In this document: in pieces, positions 1-11,218 of the stretch
Layout: each line of letters starts with the position of its first letter
Position numbering within the stretch: position 1 is the stretch's first letter
From: Podochytrium sp. JEL0797
Taxonomy: Eukaryota > Chytridiomycota > Chytridiomycetes > Chytridiales > Chytriomycetaceae
Assembly (NCBI GenBank): GCA_027596195.1
Contig: JADGJG010000390.1
Location: 1-21,516 of the forward strand
Length of the DNA: 21,516 nucleotides
Direction: 5' to 3'
Notes under the pieces: model-generated
What the model saw: the letters and a program-made list of their open reading frames with translations, nothing else
What the model was told of the DNA's origin: nothing
The model's database searches: none
Program-made: the position numbers and the translations under genes

Positions 1-51
1 AGCGTAAGACTCTTAATCTTAAGGTTGCGGGTTCGACCCCCGCATTGGGCT
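1..51 (+). tRNA. tRNA-Lys (anticodon CTT), 5' truncated by the window edge
   Basis: Only the 3' part of the gene is present. The anticodon stem (5-9 with 17-21) closes a seven-base loop with anticodon CTT at 12-14. The T stem (27-31 with 39-43) encloses a canonical TTCGACC loop. The acceptor strand at 44-50 is followed by a T discriminator at 51, as in yeast tRNA-Lys(CUU). The T run from 51 serves as a Pol III terminator. The D arm and 5' acceptor strand lie outside the window, so completeness cannot be judged. Confidence 0.93.
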
Positions 52-484
52 TTTATTTCATTTTTCATTGTTTCCTATGTGGGTAGCCTTATTCTTTGCA
101 GTGTTTTAAGAGCATCAATGTTTTGATGAAGTCCTAGTGTACAGGAAGGGTGGTGCAGGAATTGTCTTCTCCACTGGTGGCCAAGTAGCCCCATTCCCAG
201 CTCGGCTCGAGCTGGGTACTGGAGGCAAGCCGCTAAACATTAACAAGGAGCTGCGGCTCCAAGTTTGTATTCAGCTCGAACCATGAGGCAAGCCGGCTGA
301 GCTGCGGCTCCATCTGCGGCTCCACCCATTTCTGATCACGCCATTTCCCCCAATTTTTGATTTCCCTCCCCCATTTTCGGGGAGGCCATCGACCTCGCAC
401 GTGCAAACAATAAATTTTCTTGCTTTTTTTTGTCCTCGACTACTTTGATCCAGCCTGCCGCTTTTCTAAACAACTGGAGCCACC
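52..484. other. Intergenic spacer with short GC-rich repeats, probably transposon flank
   Basis: No gene is seen. CTGCGGCTCC occurs three times (251, 302, 314). At 247-260 it forms part of a small hairpin with GGAGC and GCTCC arms. GAGGCAAGCCG occurs twice (near 222 and 281). Clustered short motifs beside a transposase start resemble the subterminal repeats of hAT elements. No clear terminal inverted repeat or 8-bp target duplication was found, so this link is inferred. Confidence 0.4.
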
Positions 485-1300
485 ATGTTTGGACTCTCCG
501 ACTCGATGGGAGTCTTCAACTACTATGTGTTTGAGGCTTACAAGCTGAAGGCTGTATTTGACGAAAGTGGGCATCGTCACCCCCCCTTGGATATGGTTTC
601 TCGCGAGGATTGGGAGGAACTCAATAGTGTTGTGGAGTTTCTCAAGCCGATATCCTTGATCTCAACTTCCCTCGGGACTTCCCAAACGTCGAAAATCTCT
701 GCCACTCAAATTGGGCTCGAAATGTTTGAAGCAGTTTGTTTCCATTTGGTTTCAAAGGCATTCTTACCAAACGCAACACAACAGCATGCAAATGCAGCAA
801 TCACTCACGAGCATGGCAGAAGCCATGCTTCCAGTTTTGATTGGCAATATGCCCAACGTCAACAAGACCCCCACAAGCATTGCCATGTACCTCGACATGA
901 TGGTGAAAAAGAAGTCTGCCAGCCAAGCTGTTGCCTAAACCTCGTCACCACTAAGCACGCCGAATACGCCCTCATTCATTCGGACTCAAGCGGTTCGACT
1001 CCTCCTTCTGCTTATAACGTGGCGCCAGCAAAGTCCTTGATTGAGCGGTTCAATGAGTCCCGGGGCGCTGACAGCGACAATGAAGACGGGGATGCATATG
1101 ACGAGCTCTATAAGTTCTCTCAATTGAAGAACATTCCAGCAAACATGGACCTCATTTGCTGGTGGTGCAACCATCAAAAGGAGTATCCGGTTGTTGTCAG
1201 TTGCCACTGAATGAGCGAACTCTTTGGCAAATCGGATTTTCGAGAATCGCGAAACGCTTCACCAGGAGTGCTTCAAGGCCGAAATTCTCAGCACGTCGTG
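485..1300 (+). pseudogene. hAT-family transposase fragment, decayed
   Basis: The open frame 485-1210 (241 codons) carries two stretches typical of hAT transposases. Near residues 38-70 is the segment beginning SREDWEELNSVVEFLKPI, matching the W..L..V..FLKP region before the catalytic core. Near residues 205-235 is an ELYKF...WW..HQKEYPVV segment matching the C-terminal dimerisation domain. The sequence between them is not transposase-like in this frame and alternative frames take over, so frameshifts are likely. The expected end of the dimerisation domain after 1210 is disrupted by stops. The frame lacks most of the usual 600+ residues, so the copy is almost surely inactive. Confidence 0.7.
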
Positions 1301-1530
1301 GATGCTGTTGATTAGGCTATTCAATGCAGAGTGCGCACCTGCGCAACAGTTGTTCTTCCACTCGACTTCCACGATGCTGTGCCACAGCTCACTTCCGGTG
1401 AAGGCGAAGCAGCAAAGATAGATTTGGAGGAGTGGGCCAAAACTGACAAATCTTGCATACTGGTTGAACAGCAGAAGCCAGTAGTTCTTTTTTTCTTTTT
1501 GTCTCTTTCTCGTTTATTGATTAATAGAAC
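1301..1530. other. Unassigned spacer between transposon fragments
   Basis: Short open frames exist, for example 1331-1534 (+). They resemble no family I recognise and end in a pyrimidine-rich tract near 1488-1512. This is probably remnant transposon DNA. Confidence 0.35.
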
Positions 1531-1975
1531 ATGATCTATCCAAGCACAAACCCGAAACAGGCCCCATTTCAGATCTTCTATGGCTACCCCCCCGACCTCT
1601 CGAACCTTCACGTCGCCTTCTGCGAAGCCTATGACCGGAAAACGGACAAAGCAATCAAAAACAACAAAACAGGACCACGATTAGAAGTTGCAAGATTTCT
1701 CGGATACGCAAACAACGACGGCCACCCCACCCAGCCTAACGGATGGGTGTTCTGGGTTAAAGGAACCCCCATTTCAAACCCGCCACCGAAAGTCTCCCGA
1801 AACGGATACTTCTTCGAAAACACATTCACCCTCGGAACTGACAGTGACGAAACCATCCGCAAACTTGACGAAGCCAACACCCTTGCATTCCAAAACGCCC
1901 GCACGTGCCCACACATGCTGACGGTGTCTCGCCACATGTCCGCCAGGAAACTAGGCCACAAAAGAGTATTTTTCT
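1531..1975 (+). mobile_element. Ty1/copia retrotransposon pol fragment (integrase-to-RT linker)
   Basis: The frame opening at 1531 reads APFQIFYGYPPDLSNLHV and then a C-x-A-Y motif, a stretch ending in RFLGYA, and a segment ending NGYFFENTF. That order is the conserved stretch just after the integrase core in Ty1/copia polyproteins (TPFELFYGRKPDLS... GYS... DVVFDE). Protease, the integrase catalytic residues, reverse transcriptase and LTRs were not found, so this is an isolated non-autonomous fragment. The same frame runs on to 2220, but its last part derives from a different sequence (see 1988-2118). Confidence 0.75.
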
Positions 1976-1987
1976 CATCAATGAAAG

Positions 1988-2118
1988 CATGGCGGCTACC
2001 CAAGAACCACGTCTTTGCACCCGTGCGCTACCCGCCAACGGTTGCTCCAACGAATGCAGTCGGACGCCCCATTGAATTTGTATTACTACTGAGTCGGCTC
2101 TCTTTGGACAAGATCAAG
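1988..2118 (+). pseudogene. Relic of the MALSPSV small-protein family
   Basis: The stretch encodes PKNHVFAPVRYPPTVAPTN, near-identical to the family core PKNHVFAPLPPKVAPTN seen at 18078-18266. Nucleotide identity is strong from about 2001 to 2066. A second block, at about 2086-2117, matches the family's ...ACTGAGTC...AAGATCA segment but in another frame. The N-terminal MALSPSV codons and the C-terminal RSFF tail are missing or unrecognisable. Small insertions near 1996 and 2029, a frameshift and the lack of a complete frame mark it as a pseudogene. It lies about 10 kb from the main array, directly after a copia fragment. Confidence 0.72.
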
Positions 2119-2458
2119 TTTTGGCGAAACACTTTGGTGAGCTCTCATATAGCTCTTTTCTTTTTTTTTGTTTTTGATTTTATACATAAAATGAATACGG
2201 GTTACGTAACTATCATTTGATTAAATACAAAAAAATTAATAAGCAAGTACTGTACAACCCATATTGTCACCCCCCCTCCCCCCCAATAAAAAAAACCGCA
2301 ACCAACCCAACTTTCTTCACGCACAACATAAGCTTCCGTATCATTTCGTTTTACCCCACACATCTCCTCAAACAAACAACCGTGTGTTTCAGCAAGAATT
2401 GACGCCACATCCCCCCCCCCCCCCTCCACATTACCTCAATGAACCCTGAACCCATCTC
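2119..2458. other. AT-rich then C-homopolymer spacer downstream of the F-box gene
   Basis: No gene is seen. There is a T run near 2161-2170, C-rich runs near 2270-2284 and a run of about sixteen C at 2411-2426. The right part must hold the 3' UTR of the minus-strand F-box gene that ends at 2459. Confidence 0.5.
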
Positions 2459-4589
2459 TCACAACACCACCAACTCCACCCCCCGCTCTTGAAACGCAAC
2501 CAACTCCATCACAACCCTCCCCCCATCCCGCGTATAATTCGCGCCGAATCTCCGCAACGAGACACACATGTCCAACAAATGATTCAACCGCCTCGCCGTG
2601 TCTTCCGGCTTCGAACGTTTCGCGTTTCCAACAACGTACAGAGATTCAAGGCGCGGGAGGATCGAGACGTAAAAGTGGGGCACGTGCAATGTCGTGAGGT
2701 TCAGGGATTCAAAGTGGAGTGTTACGTTTATCGGCGTGGTGCTTGCGTTTGAAGGGGAGAGGAGACGCCGGATCAAGTGGGTAGGGAAATCTTCGAGGAT
2801 GCGTGAAGGATGCCAAGGTCCTGAATCTGAGAGGGACAGGTGGTGGAGGCGGGGGAAGAGGGAGAGGTCTCCGTGCAGGACGGGTTCCCATCCCATCATT
2901 TGGTGTTCTGACATGGTTTCGAGATGGGGGGTGGGAGGTGGGTCTGGGAATGTGCGGAGGCCGACGAAGGAGAAGGAGAGGGAGAGGGTAGTGAGTGTGG
3001 GCCCGAGGATGTTTCCGATTTGGGTGAGGTTGAGGCCGCCTTCGGGAATCGGGCCGCCAGTGAGAGAGAGTTGTTGGAGGCTAGATTTGCAGGAAGTGAG
3101 GAGGGTAAGGAGGGAGGGGAGGGAGAAAGAGTGGGCGCCGAAGGAGGAGAGGGAGAGACGGGTGAGGGTTGGGGAGATGGAGGTGAGGTGGTGGAGGGAT
3201 TTGGAGGTCAGGCCGTGGAGGATGGAGGCGGTCGCGTGGCCTGTGATGGAGAGGTTGTGGAGGGAGGTGAGTTTGAGGGAGATGAAGTGGATGAGGTTTT
3301 GGTTCGATGCTGTGGCGTAACTTAAATAAGTGTGTTAGAAGGGATAGCGTTTTTTGACGTGTGATGTGTGGTGTTTGGTGTTTGGTGTGTGGTGTGTGAT
3401 GTGTGATGTGTGATGTGTGCTGTACGCTTCGCTACCGCGACGCGCGCACCCGCTTCGCTACGCGCCGCTGCCGTGCCGCCGCTGCGCGCTTGCTCGCTCG
3501 CGCCTGCACTCGCCCATGCGCACACACACACACCCGCCAACAACAAAAAAACACACCTCGCATCCAGAACCAAACTCTCAACCCGCTCAGCCATCAAACA
3601 ATCCAACAAAGACCCAACAGTATTGGGAGCCAATTCCCAACCCCATTTGGCGAGATCCAAAAAGACGTGACGAACGCGTGCGAGACGGGTTGTCTCTTTA
3701 CGCATTGCTTTGAGGAATTTGTAGGGGATCGGGGTGAAGCCGCCGGTGGTTCTGGGGGGGGGGGGGGAGAAGGGGGGTGGGTGTTGGTATGAGGGTGGGT
3801 TTTGGAGGGGGGTTGAATACCTGGTGGGAGGAAAGGGGAGCAAGTGGTGCCATCTGATTATGAAGGGTGTTGGTGAGATGGGATCCAGGGGCAACGTGAG
3901 AAAATACGCGCGCGAGGCGCAATGCGCGCATAATGTGGGATGTGGGGATGCACTATCGCGAGCTGCCGCATTGTTTGCGCTGCGCGCAACCGCGTCGCTT
4001 CGCTTCGCAACGCATTCCACCCCACGACCTTGCGCTACGCGCGTTGCTGCTTCGCTCCGCTACTGCGCGTCGATTCGCTTCGCCCAGCTCCCGCTCCATC
4101 CCCCACTCCTACTCCCACTCCCACTCCCACTTCCACTCCCGCTACGCTACGCTCCCACTCGCACTCGCACTCGCACTCGCACTCCGTACCTCAGATAAGT
4201 CCAAAACGGATGCAACAGCGAAGCATGACGAAACAAGCGACACACGGCGCCAAACGTCAAAAGCACAGGGCGTGTGTGACCCTTGAATTCGCCAGGCCCG
4301 AGAATGACTGACGGATGAAACTTGGTTTTCGTTGAAGTAGAAAAGACGAGGTTGGATGGAGTAGGAGGCGAAGTTCTGGGTTGGTAGTCGAGTTGAGGGA
4401 ATGGCGGGGAGCGAGAGACGAGCCAGGATTCTTGGTTTGCATGGGGTGGACAGAATGTGAAGTTGGATGGTTGGTAGTCTTTTTTTTTCTATATTAGATG
4501 TACTCGATCATCGACAAGAAGGGTTTCCAACCTGGCTGAAGAAGAAGCAGAATGCGCAGTAGTGTTTCTGGTGGTAGACTTGTGATCAT
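2459..4589 (-). CDS. F-box / leucine-rich-repeat protein (4 exons, 467 aa)
   Basis: Predicted substrate-recognition subunit of an SCF ubiquitin ligase. Exons on the minus strand are 4589-4532, 4478-4190, 3751-3557 and 3320-2459. Introns are GT-AG (53, 438 and 236 nt), phases agree at each junction, and the sum is 1404 nt. The start MITSLPPETLLRILLLLQ is the first half of an F-box. Near residues 92-112, LLTFGAVCRLFRHASLLHPFW is the second half, so the F-box appears split by about 70 residues. An alternative acceptor before 4307 would remove 171 nt in frame. Exons 3 and 4 carry repeated L-x-x-L-x-L segments (for example SLKLTSLHNLSITG), typical of LRRs. The gene diverges from the RCC1 gene with a 26-bp gap. 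The family is clear; the target is unknown. Confidence 0.78.
3321..3556 (-). repeat. Large GC-rich intron 3 of the F-box gene
   Basis: The intron runs from donor GTGTGT (3556) to acceptor TTTAAG (3321), 236 nt, with CTAAC branch-like sequence near 3333. Read in the sense direction it passes from G/T-rich, through GAGTGC...GCGAGCGAG and a core with GTAGCGAAGCG words, to an AC-rich tract of ACACATC-type repeats. The same ordering occurs in the two other large introns here. Confidence 0.65.
3752..4189 (-). repeat. Large GC-rich intron 2 of the F-box gene, introner-like
   Basis: The intron is 438 nt, from donor GTACGG to an acceptor after a run of about thirteen C. The sense-strand 5' end is GAGTGC repeats, the centre has GTAGCG/GAAGCG words, and a module at 3893-3951 contains CATCCCCACATCCCACAT followed by ATGCGCGCA and GCGCGCGTAT. 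That module recurs in the same sense in RCC1 intron 2 (6351-6414). All open frames across this stretch are by-products of low complexity. Confidence 0.7.
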
Positions 4590-4615
4590 TTTTTGAAAAA
4601 ATAAAAAAAAGCGAA
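4590..4615. promoter_or_regulatory. 26-bp A/T-rich gap between divergent start codons
   Basis: Only 26 bp of A/T-rich sequence separates the F-box ATG (4589, -) from the RCC1-protein ATG (4616, +). If both starts are right, the two core promoters must overlap each other's 5' coding or leader sequence. Both starts are supported by product logic: one F-box begins at residue 5, and one mitochondrial presequence begins at residue 1. Confidence 0.6.
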
Positions 4616-6939
4616 ATGATGCAGCGTTTTCGACTTTTGCGTGGGTTTGCGACGCAGCCTTCCTTGACGAAGCCTTCCTTGACGAAGCCGCCCTTGACGA
4701 CGAATCCCGAAACCGCAAAGACTTCTTTCGCATCTTTCCCTCCTCACCTCGACGAGACACCGCGCGCCAAAGTGGCTCCGCACTCTGCGTTTCCTTCAGC
4801 CTTTGAAGCCAAACGACAACGCATCGCTGCCTTTGGCGCCGCCTTCGCCATCACTGCCGTGCTTCTCGGCGTGGCTGTGTTACACAACGAGACTAGCGAG
4901 TCGCAGGTTGAGGCTTTTCGAAAACACCAAGGCGTGTCCGTCTGGGGCGCAAAGAAGCCTCTTCGCCGCATTGACGCTTTTGAACAAAAGTCTCTGCGCG
5001 ACCTCGCTTTTGCAAAGGACACCCACGCTTCCATTGTCGCCGTCGATGCCACTGGTTCGCTGTCCATTCTCGACGAATCGATCGACTCAAACCCAATCCC
5101 GACTCTTTTGAATGCAAACATTGAACGCGTCGCCGTTTCCAAGGATCAAATCATTGCGTTGACGAAATCGGGTCAACTGTTTACCATTGACTTGATCAAG
5201 ACGAAGCAACTGCTCATGGACCGGAAAGCCGCAAACTTGCCGCTTGTCGAGCCAATCATTTCGACAACCAGTTGGCACTTTGGTCTCTTGGGTTCACCGA
5301 TTGCGGGTCCTGTCGTTGATGCGAGCGCTTTGAGCAAGGTTGCGTTTCAACTGGGTGTTTCTGCGCAACGGTGAGAAATCCTCACAAATTTCAAATTCTT
5401 TCCCGTGCGATTCCTTTCTCATTCTTTCCTCAGCATCGTGTCCATTACTGCCGGAGACCATCACGCAATCGCCCTCTCTTCCTCCGGAAAAGTTTTTTCC
5501 CTTCCCACCTCCTCCTCCACTGACGCCTCCAACTCGTTGGGTCAACTCGGACTTGGTGAAGACTCTACCCTCACGCCCGCCCTTGACACCCTCTATCCAA
5601 TTGTTACCCCTTTCAATAACTCCAAAGTCGTTCAAATCGCATCGGGATCCGCCTTCAATTGTCTGCGTACCGCTGATGGAGACGTTTTTGCGTGGGGGTC
5701 GAATCGGTTTGGTCAGTTGGGGACTGGGAATAAGAAGAAGGACATTGCGTCTTCATCTACCCCGTTAAAGATGGGCGGAGAGTTTGTCGGTCCTTCCAAA
5801 AAGTGTGTGGAGATTGCCGCGGGCGGGGATACGGCCGTTTTTGTGGTTGAGGAGGCGGATTCGACTGAGGTGTATTCTGTTGGGATGGGGCTTTGGGGGC
5901 AGTTGGGCGTTGGGAGGGTGAGTTTCATTGAGTTTGAGAGTGCGGCGAGCGAGTGTGGGTGAGCGAGCGAGTGGGAGCATGCAAGCGAGCGAGCGCGACA
6001 GCGGCGGGGCGGCAGCAGCAGCGGGCGTCAGCAGCAGCACGCGTCGCGCAGCGACGAGGAGCGAATCGCGCATCATGCCCGTAGCGGCAATAGACGTAGC
6101 GCAAGCAATGGCGGAGCAGCAGGAGCAGCAGCGCGCATCATGCGCGTAGCGCAAGTAGTCGAGGAGCGACAGCGGCAGCGGGCGTCGCGTTCCGCGACGC
6201 GGAGCCAAGTGCGCATCATGCGTGCAGCGCAGCGACGCGGAAAGAACGAGTAGCGCAGTAGCAGAGCGACAAAGCGGCAGCGACGCGGCAACACGAGCAC
6301 CGCGTCATACGAGGACCGCGTCGCGCAAGCGACGCGATGACGCATCCCACACATCCCCACATCCCACATCAATGCGCGCAACGCGCGCGCGTATATTCCC
6401 ATAGTTACACCCCCCGTTTAACCCCCCACCCTATTCCACCCCCCCAAAAACAGTTCCTCCACCTAACCAACCCCCCACTCCTCCTCCCCACCCTCTCGCA
6501 CCTCTCCGAATTCTCAACCCCACTGAACCGCGTCGTTCCACTCCGCTTCAGTGCCATCACCCTGGGACCTTCGCATGCGGTTGCGGTTTTGAACACGGAC
6601 CAAGGGGAACCGGAGGTTTATGGGAGGGATGTGTATGCGTGGGGAAAGAATGATGAAGGGCAGTTGGCAAAGGTGGGTGGTGGGAGGGGGAATGTATGTG
6701 TGCCTGGGAATGTGGCTGTTTTGGAGGAGGTGGTGGTTGGGGAGTCTTTGGTGTTGAGCGGGGAGGAGGAAGTGGGAGCGACGACGACGAGTGGATCTGG
6801 GATGCCGGTTTGGGAGGGGAAGAATGGGAGCAGGTTGCAGGTTGCGGGACCAGGGAGGGTGGTGGGGAGTAAAGGGAAAATGGAGCAGGCGGTTGTGTGT
6901 GGGGAAGGTGTGACGGCGGTTTATGCGAGGATTTGTTGA
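4616..6939 (+). CDS. FMP25-like mitochondrial RCC1-repeat protein (3 exons, 574 aa)
   Basis: Exons are 4616-5370, 5434-5917 and 6454-6939 (1725 nt in sum); introns are 63 and 536 nt, both GT-AG with consistent phase. Residues 1-12 (MMQRFRLLRGFA) are basic and hydroxylated like a mitochondrial presequence. Residues 15-28 hold a triplicated PSLTK-type repeat. A membrane segment spans about 70-89. An RCC1-type beta-propeller follows: VSVWG near 107, ITAGDHHAIAL near 256-266, FAWGSNRFGQLGTGN near 337-351, WGQLGVGR ending at 413, and YAWGKNDEGQLA in exon 3. The layout matches fungal FMP25, an inner-membrane protein linked to respiratory complex III assembly; that role is taken from the family. Exon 3 begins FLHLTN directly after QLGVGR, restoring the motif and supporting removal of the long intron. 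Confidence 0.82.
5918..6453 (+). repeat. Large GC-rich intron 2 of the RCC1 gene, introner-like
   Basis: The intron is 536 nt, from donor GTGAGT to acceptor AAACAG, eight times the length of intron 1. The 5' part is GAGCGAG/GAGTG repeats, the centre is rich in CAGCAG, GCGACGCGG and CGCATCATGCG words, and the 3' module at 6351-6414 is shared with F-box intron 2 in the same sense. A C-rich tract precedes the acceptor in both. Confidence 0.72.
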
Positions 6940-7111
6940 GAATAAAGTTTTTTTTGGGTATTTCTCTCTCTCTCTCCATCTCTCTCTCTCGTTTGCTACC
7001 GCACCTTTTGTCAGGATGGGGTATAATACGCGGAGAAAAAATAAATCCAATTTATTTGATGGGCGCGAAAAAAGACAGAAAAGTATATGCGTGAATGAAA
7101 AAAAGTACGTC
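6940..7111. promoter_or_regulatory. Convergent 3' ends with polyadenylation signals on both strands
   Basis: AATAAA at 6941-6946 (+) starts one base after the RCC1-protein stop, and AATAAA at 7051-7056 (-) lies about 56 bp after the RSPH3 stop. A CT-dinucleotide tract covers 6963-6990. The two genes therefore converge with a 172-bp spacer and may have overlapping transcript ends. Confidence 0.6.
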
Positions 7112-8451
7112 TCAGTGCAGCTGGGCTTGAGAGCTTTTGGGTGGGACCAACGCGCCCGCGTGAATTGATTTGACAGATCTTCGAATGATTTCTGATTTGC
7201 AAATATAAGGGAGTAAATTGACTTGCAAAAATTGGATGAAAAAACATACCATCTGTAAATCTTCTTGCGGTCGCGAGCTTGTTCATGTTCTTGTCCACTT
7301 CACCCGTAAGCCACGGCAAAAACAGCGTTTCCACTTCCTTTTCGATCGTGTCGTAAAAGTATCCGTTGGACGAAAGCGAGTCAAACACGGACGGTACGAG
7401 GTTCGAGAGGTACGCTTGGGCAAAGGCACGCGCAGCCACCTTTTCAGCCGCGTCCTGCTTCTCTTTGAGGATTCTAATTTGTTCCGTGAGGCGACGTTCC
7501 TTTTCTTCAGTGCGTCTGCGTTCGGCGTCCTCCATGCGTTGGACTTCGGCGAGTTCCGCGTTGCGTTTTTCTTCAAATAGGGCCTGAAAACCCGGTGTGT
7601 TTAGACGCGTTTTTTCATGGGTTTGAAAAAAGAATTTACCTGGTGTTTCTTCAACACAGCGAGTTCATCCTCCTCCGCCACCTCCATCAACGACTGTTCC
7701 ATCGTCTTTCCAACCAAAACCTCCAAAATCGGTTCCACCTCAAAATCAAAATCAAACAACTCCCCATCATAAACCTGCGTCGCAACATCCGACCCACTCT
7801 TTTGCGGAATATAAAGCGGACTCGGAGCCCGGTCCAAAAACGCGTCCGTCTGCGTCGTCGCATACGACTCGGGGATCTTATCCGACAACTCTTCAAGGTA
7901 AAGATCCGTTTGGATGTCAATGTGTTTCCTGCCTTCAGCGGCTTCGGGGGTGCGCACGCGGCGGTGGGCTTCGGCGCGGCGTTTGGCTTTTAGGCGGCGG
8001 CGGAGGTCGTTTTGTTTTTGGAGTTCGACGGGGTCGGGTTGCGCGTGCTGGGGGTTTTTTTTACGCGTTTAGGGGGGTAGGGGGGGGAGGTTGTTGGGTG
8101 GTGGGGGTCTTACGAGGGGGAGGATGGGGGACGCGTAGGTGTTTCCGCGGTGGATACGGCGATCGTACATGATGTTGACGGGGCTGGAGGGGAAAATTGC
8201 TGTTGGTATTGAGGGACGGGGTGGGGTGGCGTAAAAAAAAGTTCACTCAACGGCATTCTGTGTTCCGTCTCGTTAGGATCTCTATACTTTTTTCTAGCCG
8301 ATTGCGCCGCCGCGCGGGGTTCCGAAGCAAAGGAGTATGCTTCGTTTCCATGTTGACGCGTGGAGGTTGGGTCGTATCCCATTCCGTTGTCGAGGGTGTG
8401 GGTGACGGAGCCCGTGGCTTTGGGGAGGGTCGGGGGTTGTTCGGTCATCAT
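7112..8451 (-). CDS. RSPH3: Radial spoke protein 3 (RSPH3; 5 exons, 370 aa)
   Basis: Core stalk protein of axonemal radial spokes and an A-kinase anchor; it marks motile flagella. Exons are 8451-8247, 8199-8114, 8047-7640, 7583-7250 and 7191-7112 (1113 nt). Introns are GT-AG, 47, 66, 56 and 58 nt, with matched phases. Diagnostic motifs occur in order: FASEPRA and KKYRD before residue 60, NIMYDRRIHRGNTYA at 77-91, RTPEAAEGRKHIDIQTDLYLEEL at 129-151 and ATTQTD at 160-165. The two Q-T motifs resemble the LC8-binding motifs known in RSP3. Then come EEKRNAELAEVQR at 237-249, a charged coiled coil, and EKVAARAFAQAYLSNLVPSV at 280-299, the hallmark of the family, with FLPWL at 321-325. The ATG at 8451 is the first of two tandem ATGs; no earlier ATG is in frame. 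It diverges from the kinase gene. Confidence 0.93.
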
Positions 8452-8780
8452 TTTTTGGCGGTATTTGCGGGTGTGTTGGAGCGGGATTGGAGGTGGGGAG
8501 GTGGTCGAACGGGGTGCGCGATTCAACTTTTTCGCGTTTGAAAATTTTGTCGCGTTGGAAATCTTTGATTTTTGGGGCGAGGAGCGGGGGAGGGGGTTGT
8601 GATTCCTTATTTACTAGAACAGTTACATTAACACTGAACAAAATACCATTCTAATAAAAGCATTACAACAGTAAATGAAAGCGCCTTTGCACTTTCGACA
8701 TTCGCTGAAATTCGCGTTTTTTCGCCGGTCATTGTTTGCTCTAAAACGAGCACTTCACCACCCACCCCCCATAACCCGCC
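8452..8780. promoter_or_regulatory. Divergent promoter region between RSPH3 and the MARK-type kinase
   Basis: This 329-bp interval separates two divergent start codons. It is G-rich on the RSPH3 side and A/T-rich at 8600-8680, with a pyrimidine/C-rich leader just before the kinase ATG. No canonical TATA box stands out. The shared interval makes coordinated expression possible, but nothing in the sequence proves it. Confidence 0.45.
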
Positions 8781-11109
<2,329 letters not shown>

Positions 11110-11218
11110 ACAGAAAAAAATTAAAGTGTTTTTTTCTTTTTTTAAAAATATACGTCTTGCTTCCCAAATCTGTCGCCACGACCTCGAAATGTCGCGTCCA
11201 CTGTCCAGCATCTCACGA

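Noticed and set aside
2694..3325. Long plus-strand frames (208 and 133 codons) rich in Arg, Glu and Gly
   Set aside because: They lie opposite exon 4 of the F-box/LRR gene, whose minus-strand leucine repeats and splice phases are convincing. The plus frames are a by-product of CTC/TCC-rich coding.
3322..4020. 232-codon minus-strand frame taken as one gene
   Set aside because: Only its 3751-3557 part is coding (exon 3). The rest is two GC-rich introns, and splicing gives a coherent F-box/LRR protein.
3420..6300. GC-rich words as coding sequence or rRNA fragments
   Set aside because: They fall inside introns with matched phases, are low in complexity, and match no conserved rRNA segment I know.
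7595..7993. 132-codon plus-strand frame
   Set aside because: Antisense to RSPH3 exon 3, which has clear family motifs.
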